Assembly: GCA_035578155.1 (NCBI GenBank) | Contig: JAPWDM010000007.1 | Span: forward strand, 32,090,413 to 32,154,412 | Reading direction: 5' to 3' | Length of the DNA: 64,000 nt | Source: Brachynemurus nebulosus | Taxonomy: Eukaryota; Arthropoda; Insecta; Neuroptera; Myrmeleontidae | Shown here: piece by piece, positions 1-12,758 of the stretch | Layout of the letters: every line of letters begins with the position of its first letter | How positions within the stretch are numbered: position 1 is the first letter of the stretch | Notes under the pieces: model-generated | What the model saw: only the letters and a program-made list of their open reading frames with translations | What the model was told of the DNA's origin: nothing | Database searches by the model: none | Translations under genes and position numbers: made by a program

Positions 1-2024
1 TGCCTATTTTAAATCAGACTGCTGAAATAAGAATATTTTATGAGTTGATGCAATATCATACTAGATATGTAATGTATATTGCATAAAAGACGATGCAAAG
101 TGTCGTTGGAATAATTTAAAAAATTTTAGAAAATTCTTGTCAAAATAACAAGAAAAAACCGAACTTAATACATAATTTGATTAAAAATTTGATACTAGTT
201 CTATTTGTTCGTTCTTTCCTTATATTATTAGATCAATTGTTCTTAATTTTTGGGTTATTTAAAATGATATAAGTGTCTTACAATCAATTTAACTTTCTGT
301 TTCCCAAGGTTTATTGTGTATATCTTCGTAATAAACATTAAAACTGACTTTTTGCTGTAAATTTATAGTCTTGGAAAATAAATTACTATAGAAAGATCTT
401 GGATAATATTGAATTTATACTGCATTTTTTAAAACAGACTAATGAAGTAAGAATATCTTATGAGTTGATGCAATATCATATTAGATATGTAATCTTTATT
501 GCATAAAAGACGATGCAAATAGTCGTTCGAATATCTAAAAATATTTTAGAAAATGTTTGTCAAAATAACAAGGAAAAAGGAAACTTAATAAATAATTTGA
601 TAAAATTTGATACTCGTCCGATTCGTTTTTTCTTTCTTTATATTTTTAGATCAATTGTTCTTAATTTTTGGGTTATTTAAAATGATATATGTGTTTTCCA
701 ATCAATTTAACTTTGTGTTTGCTAATGTTTATTGTGTAAATCTTCGTAATAAACATTAAAACTGACATTTTGCTGTGAATTTATAGTTTTGGAAAATAAA
801 TTACTATAGAAAGATCTTGGATAATATTGAATTTATACTGCCTATTTTAAAACAAACTGTTGAAGTAAGAATATCTTATGAGTTGATGCAATATCATATT
901 AGATATGTAATGTATATTGCATAAAAGACGATGGAAAGTGTCCTTGGAATAATTAAAAAAATTTTAGAAAATACTTGTCAAAATAACAGGGAAAAAGCAA
1001 ACTTAATTGATAATTTGATAAAATTTGATACTCGTCCGATTCGTTTTTTCTATCTTTATTTTTATAGATAAATTGTCCTTAATTTTTGGGTTATTTAAAA
1101 CAATATAAGTGACTTCCAATCAATTTAACTTTGTGTTTCCTAATGTTTATTGTGTATATTTTCGTAATAAACATTAAAACTGACTTTTTGCTGTAAACTT
1201 ATAGTTTCGGGAAATAAATTACTATAGAAAGATCTTGGATAATATTGAATTTATACTGCCTATTTTAAAACAGACTGGTGAAATAAGAATATCTTATGAG
1301 TTGATGCAATATCATATTAGATATGTAATGTTTATTGCATAAAAGACGATGCAAATAGTCGTTCGAGTATCTTAAAAGATTTTACAAAATGCTTGTCAAA
1401 ATAACAAGGAGAAAGCAAACTTAATAGATAATTTGATAAAATCTGATACTAGTTCTGTTTGTTTTTTCTTTCTTTATTTTTATAGGTCATTTGTCCTTAA
1501 TTTTTGGGTTATTTAAAATGATATATGTGTTTTCCAATCAATTTAACTTTGTGTTTGCTAATGTTTATTGTGTAAATCTTCGTAATACACATTAAAATTG
1601 ACTTTTTGCTGTAAATTTATAGTTTTGGAAAATAAATTACTATAGAAAGATCTTGGATAATATTGAATTTATACTGCCTATTTTAAAACAAACTGTTGAA
1701 GTAAGAATATTTTATGAGTTGATGCAATATCATATTAGATATGTAATGTATATTGCATAAAAGACGATGCAAAGTGTCCTTGGAATAATTAAAAAAATTT
1801 TAGAAAATACTTGTCAAAATAACAAGGAAAAAGCAAACTTAACACATAATTTGATAAAATTTGATCCTAGTTCTATTTGTTCGTTCTTTCTTTATATTTT
1901 TAGATCATTTGTTCTTAATTTTTGGGTTATTTAAAATGATATAAGTGTCTTCCAATCAATTTAACTTTGTGTTCCCTAATGTTTATTGTGTATATCTTCG
2001 TAATAAACATTAAAACTTACTTTT

Positions 2025-4890
2025 TGCTGTAAATTTATACTTTTGGGAAATAAATTACTATAGAAAGATCTTGGATAATATTGAATTTATACTGCCTATT
2101 TTAAAACAATCTGTTGAAGTAAGAATATTTTATGAGTTGATGCAATATCATTTTAGATATGCAATGTTTATTGCATAAAAGACGATGCAAATAGTCGTTC
2201 GAATAACTTAAAAGATTTTAGAAAATGTCTGTCAAAATAACAAGGAAAGAGCAAACTTAATAGCTAATTTGATAAAATCTGATACTAGTTCTATTTGTTC
2301 GTTCTTTCTTTATATTTTTAGATCAATTGTTCTTAATTTTTGGGTTATTTACTGCCTATTTTAAAACAGACTGTTGAAATAAGATTATTTTATGAGTTGA
2401 TGCAATTTCATATTAGATATGTAATGTATATTGCATAAAAAACGATGCAAAATGTCGGAATAATTAAAAAAATTTTAGAAAATTCTTGTCAAAATAACAA
2501 GGAAAAAGCAAACTCAATACATTATTTGATAAAATTTGATACTAGTTCTATTTGTTCGTTCTTTCTTTATATTTTTAGATCAATTGTTCTTAATTTTTGG
2601 GTTATTTAAAATGATATAAGTGTCTTGCAATCAATTTAACTTTGTGTTCCCTAATGTTTATTGTGTATATCTTCGTAATAAACATTAAAACTTACTTTTT
2701 GCTGTAAATTTGTAGTCTTGGAAAATAAATTACTATAGAATGATCTTGGATAATATTGAATTTATACTGCCAATTTTAAAACAGACTGGTGAAATAAGAA
2801 TATCTTATGTGTTGATGCAATTTTATATTAGATATGTAATGTTTATTGCATAAAAGACGATCGAATATCTTAAAAGATTTTAGAAAATGTTTGTCAAAAT
2901 AACAAGGAAAAAGCAAACTTATTAGATAATTTGATACAATTTGATACTAGTTCTCCTTGTTCGTTCTTTCTTCAATCAATTTAACTTTGTGTTCCCTAAT
3001 GTTTATTGTGTATATCTTCGTAATAAACATTAAAACTTACTTTTTGCTGTAAATTTGTAGTCTTGGAAAATAAATTACTATAGAATGATCTTGGATAATA
3101 TTGAATTTATACTGCCAATTTTAAAACAGACTGGTGAAATAAGAATATCTTATGTGTTGATGCAATTTTATATTAGATATGTAATGTTTATTGCATAAAA
3201 GACGATCGAATATCTTAAAAGATTTTAGAAAATGTTTGTCAAAATAACAAGGAAAAAGCAAACTTATTAGATAATTTGATACAATTTGATACTAGTTCTC
3301 CTTGTTCGTTCTTTCTTTATATTTTAGATCAATTGTTCATAATTTTTGGGTTATTTAAAATGATATAAGCGAATTACAATCAATTAAACGTTGTGTTTCC
3401 TAATGTTTATTGTGTAATTCTTCGTGATAAAGATTAAAACTAACTTTCTGCTGTAAATTTATACTTTTGGGAAATAAATTACTATAGAAAGATCTTGGAT
3501 AATATTGAATTTATACTGCCTATTTTAAAACAATCTGTTGAAGTAAGAATATTTTATGAGTTGATGCAATATCATTTTAGATATGCAATGTTTATTGCAT
3601 AAAAGACGATGCAAATAGTCGTTCGAATAACTTAAAAGATTTTAGAAAATGTCTGTCAAAATAACAAGGAAAGAGCAAACTTAATAGCTAATTTGATAAA
3701 ATCTGATACTAGTTCTATTTGTTCGTTCTTTCTTTATATTTTTAGATCAATTGTTCTTAATTTTTGGGTTATTTACTGCCTATTTTAAAACAGACTGTTG
3801 AAATAAGATTATTTTATGAGTTGATGCAATTTCATATTAGATATGTAATGTATATTGCATAAAAGACGATGCAAAATGTCGGAATAATTAAAAAAATTTT
3901 AGAAAATTCTTGTCAAAATAACAAGGAAAAAGCAAACTCAATACATTATTTGATAAAATTTGATACTAGTTCTATTTGTTCGTTCTTTCTTTATATTTTT
4001 AGATCAATTGTTCTTAATTTTTGGGTTATTTAAAATGATATAAGTGTCTTGCAATCAATTTAACTTTCTGTTTCCTAATTTTGATTGTGTATTTCTTCAT
4101 AATAAACATTAAAACTGCGTTTTGCTGTAAATTTATAGTTTTGAAAATTAAATTACTATAGAAAGATCTTGGATAATATTGAATATATACCGCTTATTTT
4201 AAAACAGACTGTTGAAGTAAAAATATTTTATGAGTTGACGCAATATCATATTAGATGTGTAATGTTTATTGCATAAAAGCCGCTGCAAAATGTCGTTGGA
4301 ATAATTAAAAAAATTTTAGAAAAAACCTGTCAAAATAACAGGGAAAAAGCAAACTTAATAGATAATTTGATAAAATTCGATACTAGTACTATTTGTTCTC
4401 TCTTTCTTTATGTTTTTAGATTAACCGTTCTTAATTTTTGGGTTATTTAAAATGATATAATTGACTTACAATCAATTCAACTTTGTGTTTCCTAATGTTT
4501 ATTGTGTAAATCTTCGTAATAAACATTAAAACTGACTTTTTGTGTAAATTTATAGTTTTGGAAAATAAATTACTATAGAAAGATCTTGGATACTATTGAA
4601 TTTATACTGCATATTTTAAAACAGACTAATGAAGTAAGAATATCTTATGAGTTGATGCAATATCATTGTAGATATGTAATGTTTATTGGATAAAAGACGA
4701 TGCAAATAGTCGTTCGAATATCTAAAAATACTTTAGAAAATGTTTGTCAAGATAACAAGGAAAAAGGAAACTTAATAGATAATTTGATAAAATCTGATAC
4801 TAGTTCTATTTGTTTTTTCTTTCTTTATTTTTATAGACAAATTGTCCTTAATTTTTGGGTTATTTAAAACGATATAAATGTCTTACAATC
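2025..4890. repeat. Higher-order duplication, 1424-bp shift, with a 345-bp sub-duplication
   Basis: The unusual junction tgggttatttactgcc occurs at 2341 and again at 3765, and the variant ttttgggaaataaattacta occurs at 2041 and 3465. Both pairs are 1424 bp apart. Inside the first block, a segment starting caatcaatttaactttgtg with the rare variant gtgttccctaatg is repeated at 2628 and 2973, a 345-bp shift. The copies share rare deletions, so they come from block duplication and not from independent monomer mutation. The outer limits are approximate, because neighbouring monomers resemble each other. Confidence 0.8.
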
Positions 4891-5033
4891 AATTTAACTT
4901 TGTGTTTCCTAATGTTTATTGTGTAAATCTTCGTAATAAAGAATAAAACTGACTTTTTGCTATATATTTATAGTTTTGGAAAATGAATTACTAAAGAAAG
5001 ATCTAGGATAAAATTGAATTTATACTGCCTATT

Positions 5034-5313
5034 TCTAACATCAACTGTGGTTTTTATGCAACCAACGCTACACATCCGTATTACTTTTGTATAGCTTTGT
5101 TGGAAGTGGGAATTAGCGACATCTGGTCGGAACGACGGCAATGGTTGGAACTAAAGGCGTCGTTGTGTGTGAGTCTCAACTATTAACGACTGTTATTACA
5201 AGCAACGTCATACAGATGTCGTTAATTCCCACTTCTAACATTTCTATGCAAAAGATAATACGCATGTGTAGTGTTGGTTGCATAAAAACCACAGTTGATG
5301 TTTACTCCCTACA
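5034..5313. mobile_element. Inverted-repeat element A, copy 1 (left end trimmed)
   Basis: This is a non-coding element with long terminal inverted repeats. The left arm has acatcaactgtggtttttat and the right arm ends with its complement around 5280-5304. In this copy the first ~11 bases of the left terminus are missing; the right terminus (tactccctaca) is present. The satellite flank on each side is ctattt, as in the other copies. The middle carries a short ORF (5141-5335) that has no recognisable domain and is considered accidental. Confidence 0.85.
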
Positions 5314-5341
5314 CTATTTTAAAACAGACTGTTGAAATAAG

Positions 5342-5769
5342 AAAAATAAACTCGATAGAAGTTTATGTTTAAAAAAAAAATTTATTTTCACAAAAAAATT
5401 ACAAGTTGAAAAATAATAATTAAACAGTTTTAAATTTGATACAAGTTAAAAGTATTATAATAATATTTACTTTACCACCGCGCGGTGATCGAGTTAATAA
5501 GTAGTTGACTCCGGTGAGGTTGGCTTGAACAACTGTTGTTTGTCCTAACTTTGTCTTGACTTATATACAGCTGAATTTCCTGTTACTTTTTGAAATGACA
5601 TTGGTTGTGTATCCTGTAGGTATAGTTAATGGATATTAGTTCGTACATTGTGCTACCTTTCTCTTGAAATTTGTATGACATTGGTTACATATCCTATGGG
5701 TGTTTTTAATGAGGTAGTTTAAAGATTAGTTGATGTTTTATTAAGGTGGCTAATCCAGAATTCATAACT
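5342..5769 (-). repeat. 3' LTR of the errantivirus-type element
   Basis: The second 428-bp LTR, located after env and directly after the polypurine tract. It is identical by eye to 7050-7477, including homopolymer lengths. Its outer end touches the TAAG duplication at 5338-5341. Confidence 0.9.
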
Positions 5770-5780
5770 CCTCCCTCCTT
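5770..5780 (-). other. Polypurine tract
   Basis: In element orientation the sequence AAGGAGGGAGG lies directly before the 3' LTR (AGTTATG), where plus-strand DNA synthesis would be primed. It overlaps the last base of the env stop codon (5779-5781). Confidence 0.85.
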
Positions 5781-6903
5781 AAGATGGAAGTTCAATTTTG
5801 AAAGGGAATTGAACGACTGCATTTTCCACTGGTGGTGCTGTGGGCGCCATCATATACTGGACCATTTCTGGAATGTTTTCTTGCTTCTTACATTTTCGAT
5901 ATGTGGTGCATCCTATGCATGTTGTTATTAGAATTCCAATGATGATAGCTGTGATACTGATGTGGGTGTAATGTTGTATTTTCATAAGTTGTAAAGTATC
6001 TGTGTTTTCCAAATGTCTTAACTGCAACAAATCTAAATTAATGTTTTTAGAAATGTCAGTAATATTAATTGTATTATAAAGGATTTGTTCCAGGATTATG
6101 TTGTTGGTTGAACTGCTTAACGTCCCATATGTTACTTGATTGATTGTGACGTAACACAGATTTGTTATGATATGGAGCTTGCCAATAAAATTGGTGATGT
6201 TTTTTCCGCAATTATTTGTGATGTTGATTGCGTGGTTGGTTATTACAATGATGTGGTTTTCTTCTATTTCTTCAATAAATTCTTCTTCCATGGTACGATG
6301 TAAGGTACATTGGGCTGGCATATTTTCCAATATCTTGATTTCGCAGGTGTTGGCTCCCTTTGGTGTTAACTTCACAGGTGGGCAAATATATTCCTGTTCT
6401 ATTTTGTCGCAAGTCTTTTCGAGGAATTGGAAGTGGGTTTTATTTTGTAGGATCAGATTGGTTTTGGGTTTGATTACTTGATGATTTTCTGGGAGTGGAC
6501 GTATTTTAACAGTGTTAAAAGTATCAGATTTAAATTGAGGGATCATGACTGCAAATATGATGTTAGTTCCGTTGTAATAAGCTTTTAATTTTAATAATTC
6601 ATATAGGTGTTCATCGCTTAAAACTTCGATATTTTCTTTCAAATTGGTATATACTAATTTTAGTTCGTTTCGTGTAAGAATGTGTTTGGAAATTATATTT
6701 AATTTAGCTAATTCTATTGATAATACTATGTCGTTAATATGTTGATCCAAATATTGCAATTGTGACTGAACTGAGAAGTAATATTGAGATTGAAATAGTT
6801 GTTGTTCAATGTGTGGGTAAGTTTTCATTGCGTTAGCAATGATTTTTAATTTGGTTTGTTCAGTATTAATGAACTCCGTGACATTATTAAAACGTTCTAA
6901 CAT
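5779..6903 (-). CDS. env: Errantivirus-type envelope protein, C-terminal (transmembrane-subunit) part
   Basis: A 374-codon ORF encoding the fusion-subunit side of an insect errantivirus envelope glycoprotein, related to the baculovirus F-like class. Visible features are an N-terminal heptad-like helical segment (about residues 5-60), several N-glycosylation sequons (NVT, NGT, NKT, NIT), cysteines near 165-200 and 230-250, a hydrophobic membrane anchor near residues 318-338, and a short cytoplasmic tail with PTAP at about 354-357. Missing are a signal peptide, the surface subunit, the cleavage site and the fusion-peptide region, so this is a truncated env with no expected entry function. The first ATG is at 6903. 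The frame stays open about 36 codons upstream, to a stop at 7012-7014, without another ATG. The protein is therefore probably a leader-env deletion fusion. Confidence 0.8.
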   Translation of the reverse strand: MLERFNNVTEFINTEQTKLKIIANAMKTYPHIEQQLFQSQYYFSVQSQLQYLDQHINDIVLSIELAKLNIISKHILTRNELKLVYTNLKENIEVLSDEHLYELLKLKAYYNGTNIIFAVMIPQFKSDTFNTVKIRPLPENHQVIKPKTNLILQNKTHFQFLEKTCDKIEQEYICPPVKLTPKGANTCEIKILENMPAQCTLHRTMEEEFIEEIEENHIIVITNHAINITNNCGKNITNFIGKLHIITNLCYVTINQVTYGTLSSSTNNIILEQILYNTINITDISKNINLDLLQLRHLENTDTLQLMKIQHYTHISITAIIIGILITTCIGCTTYRKCKKQENIPEMVQYMMAPTAPPVENAVVQFPFKIELPS

Positions 6904-7033
6904 TTGCGTATTTAATTTATTTGTTTCGTAGGTTCGGCTCCAAAGTCTTGAAAGACACTCGTAGTTTAACCGTCGCGTTAACTTTACGATGAGCGCATAG
7001 ATAGTGGAGGATTACGAAATTTTCCTGCACTTA

Positions 7034-7050
7034 TCCTACCGGCTGCGCCA
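7034..7050 (-). other. Primer-binding site, tRNA-Ser type
   Basis: On the plus strand the sequence reads tcctaccggctgcgcca, which looks like the 3' end of a tRNA-Ser including the CCA tail. In element orientation this is TGGCGCAGCCGGTAGGA directly at the inner border of the 5' LTR, with the first T shared with the LTR. Several insect errantiviruses prime from tRNA-Ser. Confidence 0.8.
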
Positions 7051-7477
7051 AAAATAAACTCGATAGAAGTTTATGTTTAAAAAAAAAATTTATTTTCACA
7101 AAAAAATTACAAGTTGAAAAATAATAATTAAACAGTTTTAAATTTGATACAAGTTAAAAGTATTATAATAATATTTACTTTACCACCGCGCGGTGATCGA
7201 GTTAATAAGTAGTTGACTCCGGTGAGGTTGGCTTGAACAACTGTTGTTTGTCCTAACTTTGTCTTGACTTATATACAGCTGAATTTCCTGTTACTTTTTG
7301 AAATGACATTGGTTGTGTATCCTGTAGGTATAGTTAATGGATATTAGTTCGTACATTGTGCTACCTTTCTCTTGAAATTTGTATGACATTGGTTACATAT
7401 CCTATGGGTGTTTTTAATGAGGTAGTTTAAAGATTAGTTGATGTTTTATTAAGGTGGCTAATCCAGAATTCATAACT
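7050..7477 (-). repeat. 5' LTR of the errantivirus-type element
   Basis: A 428-bp LTR at the upstream end in element orientation. It begins AGTTATGAATTCTGG at 7477 and ends CGAGTTTATTTTT at 7050, next to the primer-binding site. It contains a 10-A run and the word accgcgcggtgatcgag, also present in the other LTR. Confidence 0.9.
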
Positions 7478-7800
7478 TAAGAATATTTTATGAGTTGATG
7501 CAATATCTTATTAGATATGTAATGTATATTGCATAAAAGACGATGCAAAGGTCTTTCAAATATCTTAAAAAATTTTAAAAAATGCTTGTCAAAATAACAA
7601 GGAAAAAACAAACTTAATAGATAATTTGATAAAATTTGAAACTAGTTCTATTTGTTCGTTCATTCTTTATATTTTTAGATCAATTGTTCTTAATTTTTGG
7701 GTTATTTAAAATGATATAAATGTCTTCCAATCAATTTAACTTTGTGTTTCCTAATGTTTATTGTGTAAATCTTCGTAATAAACATTAAAACTGACTTTTT

Positions 7801-10800
7801 GCTGTAAATTCATAGTTTTGGAGGATAAATTACTATAGAAACATCTTGGATAATATTCAATTTATACTGCCTATTTTAAAACAGACTGGTGAAATAAGAA
7901 TATCGTATGAGTTGATGCAATATCATATTAGGTATGTAATGTTTATTGCATAAAACACGTTGCAAACTCTCATTCGAATATATTAGAAAATTTTAAAAAA
8001 TGCTTGTCAAAATAACAGGGAAAAAGCAAACTTAATAGATAATTTGATAAAATTTGATACTCGTCCTATTTGTTTTTTCTTTCTTTATATTTTTAGATCA
8101 ATTGTTCTTAATTTTTGGGTTATTTAAAATGATATAAGTGTCTTCCAATCAATTTAACTTTGTGTTTCCTAATGTTTATTGTGCAAATCTTCGTGATAAA
8201 CATTAAAACTGACTTTTTGCTGTAAATTTATAGTTTTGGAAAATAAATTACTATAGAAAGATCTTCGATAATATTGAATTTATACTGCCTATTTTAAAAC
8301 AGACTGTTGAAATGAGAATATTTTATGAGTTGATGCAATATTATACTAGATATGAAATGTATATTGCATAAAAGACGACGCAAAGTGTCGTTGGAATAAT
8401 TTAAAAAATTTTAGAAAATTCTTGTCAAAATAACAGGGAATAAGCAAACTTAATAAATAATTTGATAAAATTTGATACTAGTACTATTTGTTCTTTCTTT
8501 CTTTATGTTTTTAGATCAACCGTTCTTAATTTTTTGGTTATTTAAAATGATATAAGTGACTTACAATCAATTCATCTTTGTGTTTCCTAATGTTTATTGT
8601 GCAAATCTTCGTAATAAACATTAAAACTGTCTTTTTGTGTAAATTTATAGTTTTGGAAAATAAATTACTATAGAAAGATCTTGGATACTATTGAATTTAT
8701 ACTGCATATTTTAAAACAGACTAATGAAGTAAGAATATTTTATGAGTTGATGCAATATCTTTTTAGATATGTAAAGTTAATTGCATAAAAGACGATGAAA
8801 ATAGTAGTTCGAATATCTAAAAATATTTTAGAAAATGTTTGTCAAAATAACAAGGAAAAGGGAGACTTAATAGATAATTTGATAAATTTGATACTCGTCG
8901 CATTCGTTTTTTCTTTCTTTATATTTTTAGATCAATTGTTCTTAATTTTTGGGTTATTTAAAATGATATATGTGTTTTCCAATCAATTAAACTTTGTGTT
9001 TGCTAATGTTTATTGTGTAAATCTTCGTAATAAACATTAATACTGACTTTTTGCTGTAAATTTATAGTTTTGGAAAATAAATTACTATAGAAAGATCTTG
9101 GATAATATTGAATTTATACTGCCTAATTTAAAACAAACTGTTGAAGTAAGAATATTTTATGAGTTGATGCAATATCATATTAGGTATGTAATGTATATTG
9201 CATAAAAGACGATGCAAAGTGTTCTATTAATAATTAAAAAAATTTTAGAAAATACTTGTCAAAATAACAGGGAAAAAGCAAACTTAATAGATAATTTGAT
9301 AAAATTTGATACTCGTTCGATTCGTTTTTTCTTTCTTTATTTTTATAGATCAATTGTCCTTAATTTTTGGGTTATTTAAAACAATATAAGTGTCTTCCAA
9401 TCAATTTATCTTTGTGTTTCCTAATGTTTATTGTGTATATCTTCGTAATAGACATTAAAACTGACTTTTTGCTGTAAATTCATAGTTTTGGAGGATAAAT
9501 TACTATAGAAACATCTTGGATAATATTCAATTTATACTGCCTATTTTAAAACAGACTGGTGAAATAAGAATATCGTATGAGTTGATGCAATATCATATTA
9601 GGTATGTAATGTTTATTGCATAAAACACGTTGCAAACTCTCATTCGAATATATTAGAAAATTTTAAAAAATGCTTGTCAAAATAACAGGGAAAAAGCAAA
9701 CTTAATAGATAATTTGATAAAATTTGATACTCGTCCTATTTGTTTTTTCTTTCTTTATATTTTTAGATCAATTGTTCTTAATTTTTGGGTTATTTAAAAT
9801 GATATAAGTGTCTTCCAATCAATTTAACTTTGTGTTTCCTAATGTTTATTGTGCAAATCTTCGTGATAAACATTAAAACTGACTTTTTGCTGTAAATTTA
9901 TAGTTTTGGAAAATAAATTACTATAGAAAGATCTTCGATAATATTGAATTTATACTGCCTATTTTAAAACAGACTGTTGAAATGAGAATATTTTATGAGT
10001 TGATGCAATATTATACTAGATATGAAATGTATATTGCATAAAAGACGACGCAAAGTGTCGTTGGAATAATTTAAAAAATTTTAGAAAATTCTTGTCAAAA
10101 TAACAGGGAATAAGCAAACTTAATAAATAATTTGATAAAATTTGATACTAGTACTATTTGTTCTTTCTTTCTTTATGTTTTTAGATCAACCGTTCTTAAT
10201 TTTTTGGTTATTTAAAATGATATAAGTGACTTACAATCAATTCATCTTTGTGTTTCCTAATGTTTATTGTGCAAATCTTCGTAATAAACATTAAAACTGT
10301 CTTTTTGTGTAAATTTATAGTTTTGGAAAATAAATTACTATAGAAAGATCTTGGATACTATTGAATTTATACTGCATATTTTAAAACAGACTAATGAAGT
10401 AAGAATATTTTATGAGTTGATGCAATATCTTTTTAGATATGTAAAGTTAATTGCATAAAAGACGATGAAAATAGTAGTTCGAATATCTAAAAATATTTTA
10501 GAAAATGTTTGTCAAAATAACAAGGAAAAGGGAGACTTAATAGATAATTTGATAAATTTGATACTCGTCGCATTCGTTTTTTCTTTCTTTATATTTTTAG
10601 ATCAATTGTTCTTAATTTTTGGGTTATTTAAAATGATATATGTGTTTTCCAATCAATTAAACTTTGTGTTTGCTAATGTTTATTGTGTAAATCTTCGTAA
10701 TAAACATTAATACTGACTTTTTGCTGTAAATTTATAGTTTTGGAAAATAAATTACTATAGAAAGATCTTGGATAATATTGAATTTATACTGCCTAATTTA

Positions 10801-11140
10801 AAACAAACTGTTGAAGTAAGAATATTTTATGAGTTGATGCAATATCATATTAGGTATGTAATGTATATTGCATAAAAGACGATGCAAAGTGTTCTATTAA
10901 TAATTAAAAAAATTTTAGAAAATACTTGTCAAAATAACAGGGAAAAAGCAAACTTAATAGATAATTTGATAAAATTTGATACTCGTTCGATTCGTTTTTT
11001 CTTTCTTTATTTTTATAGATCAATTGTCCTTAATTTTTGGGTTATTTAAAACAATATAAGTGTCTTCCAATCAATTTATCTTTGTGTTTCCTAATGTTTA
11101 TTGTGTATATCTTCGTAATAGACATTAAAACTGACTTTTT
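7801..11140. repeat. Two tandem copies of a 1670-bp higher-order repeat (4 monomers)
   Basis: The block 7801-9470 repeats at 9471-11140 with a 1670-bp shift. Diagnostic variants occur in both: catagttttggaggataaat (7811 and 9481), acatcttggataatattcaa, and an 81-codon accidental ORF starting at 8795 and 10465. By eye the two copies look essentially identical, much closer than neighbouring monomers are to each other. This indicates a recent unequal exchange. Confidence 0.9.
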
Positions 11141-12469
11141 GCTGTAAACTTATAGTTTCGGAAAATAAATTACTATAGAAAGATCTTGGATAATATTGAA
11201 TTTATACTGCCTATTTTAAAACAGACTGGTGAAATAAGAATATCTTATGAGTTGATGCAATATCATATGAGATATGTAATGTTTATTGCATAAAAGACGA
11301 TGCAAATTGTCGTTCGAATATCTTAAAAGATTTTAGAAAATGTTTGTCAAAATAACAAGGAGAAAGCAAACTTAATAGATAATTTGATAAAATCTGATAC
11401 TAGTTCTGTTAGTTTTTTTCTTTCCTTATTTTTATAGGTCATTTGTCCTTAATTTTTGGGTTATTTAAAACGATATATGTGTTTTCCAATAAATTTAACT
11501 TTGTGTTTGCTAATGTTTATTGTGCAAATCTTCGTAATACACAATAAAACTGACTTTTTGCTGTAAATTTATAGTTTTGGAAAATAAATTACTATAGAAA
11601 GATCTTGGATAATATTGAATTTATACTGCCTATTTTAAAACAAACTGTTCAAGTAAGAATATTTTATGAGTTGATGCAATATCATATTAGATGTGTAATG
11701 TTTATTGCATAAAAGACGATGCAAAAGGTCCTTGGAATAATTAAAAAAATTTTTGAAAATGCTTGTCAAAATAACAGGGAAAAAGCAAACTCAATAGACA
11801 ATTTGATAAAATTTGATACTAGTTCTATTTGTCCGTTCTTGCTTTATATTTTTAGATCAATTGTTCTTAATTTTTGGGTTATTTAAAATGACATAAGTGA
11901 CTTACAATCAATTCAACTTTGTGTTTCTTAATGTTTATTGTGTAAATCTTCGTAATAAACATTAAAACTGACTTTTTGTGTAAATTTATAGTTTTGGAAA
12001 ATAAATTACTATAGAGTGATCTTGGATAATATTGAGTTTATACTGCATATTTTAAAACAGACTTTTGAAGTAAGAATATCTTATGAGTTGATGCAATATC
12101 ATCTTAGATATGTAATGTTTATTGCATAAAGGACGATGCAAATAGTCGTCCGAATATCTTAAAAAAATTTAAAAAATGTTTGTCAAAATAACAAGGAAAA
12201 AGCAAACTTAATAGATAATTTGATAAAATCTGATACTAGTTCTATTTGTTTTTTCTTTCTTTATTTTTATAGATCAATTGTCCTTAATTTTTGGGTTATT
12301 TAAAACGATATAAGTGTCTTACTATCAATTTATCTTTGTGTCTCCTAATGTTTATTGGGTATATCTTCGTAATAAACATTAAGACTGACTTTTTGCTGTA
12401 AATTTATAGTTTTGGAAAATAAATTACTATAGAAATATCTTGGATAAAATTGAATTTATACTGCCTATT

Positions 12470-12758
12470 TGTAGCGAGTTAACATCAACTGTGGTTTTTA
12501 TGCAACCAACACTACACAACCGTATTATTTTTTGTAAAACTTTGTTGGAAGTGGGAATTAGCGACATCTGGTTGGAACGACAACAATGGTTGGGACTAAA
12601 GGCGTCGTTGTGTGTGAGTCTCAACTATTAACGACTGTTATTACAAGCAACGTCGTATAGATGTCGTTAAACCCCACTTATAGCAAATTTATACAAAAGA
12701 TAATACGCATGTGTAGTGTTGGTTGCATAAAAACCACAGTTGATATTTACTCCCTACA
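12470..12758. mobile_element. Inverted-repeat element A, copy 2 (289 bp)
   Basis: A MITE-like element with terminal inverted repeats of about 110-120 bp. The left end starts tgtagcgagttaacatcaac and the right end is the near-complement finishing in ctccctaca. Satellite sequence CTATT lies directly on both sides (12465-12469 and 12759-12763), consistent with a 5-bp target duplication. There is no coding capacity. The superfamily is not assigned, because neither terminus nor duplication length fits one class clearly. It lies in the first unit of the 3216-bp higher-order repeat. Confidence 0.88.

Larger units (their letters stand above)
5342..7477 (-). mobile_element. Compact LTR retroelement (errantivirus-type), env-only
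   Basis: A 2136-bp element inserted in the satellite on the minus strand, flanked by the 4-bp duplication TAAG (5338-5341 and 7478-7481). It consists of two 428-bp LTRs, a primer-binding site, about 100 bp of leader, a 5'-truncated env and a polypurine tract. Gag and pol are absent. In element orientation the LTR starts AGTTATGAATTC, and AGT starts with 4-bp duplications are typical of Gypsy-group errantiviruses. The LTRs look identical by eye and keep a constant 1708-bp offset, so insertion was recent. Without pol it could only have moved with enzymes supplied by a relative. Confidence 0.9.

Noticed and set aside
6167..6481. 104-codon plus-strand ORF
   Set aside because: It lies wholly inside the env ORF on the opposite strand and has no independent support.
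5779..6903. A complete, functional env gene captured by the host
   Set aside because: The signal peptide, surface subunit, cleavage site and fusion-peptide region are absent, and it lies between identical LTRs. It is a young truncated retroelement, not a domesticated gene.
8795..9040. 81-codon ORF repeated at 10465 and 13682 as a possible satellite-encoded protein
   Set aside because: It is the satellite monomer read in one frame. Most other monomers carry stops in that frame, and the three copies are explained by block duplication.
12427..12631. Overlapping 63-65-codon ORFs on both strands, repeated at 15643
   Set aside because: They arise from the inverted-repeat element A; mirror-image ORFs on both strands are expected from its symmetry.
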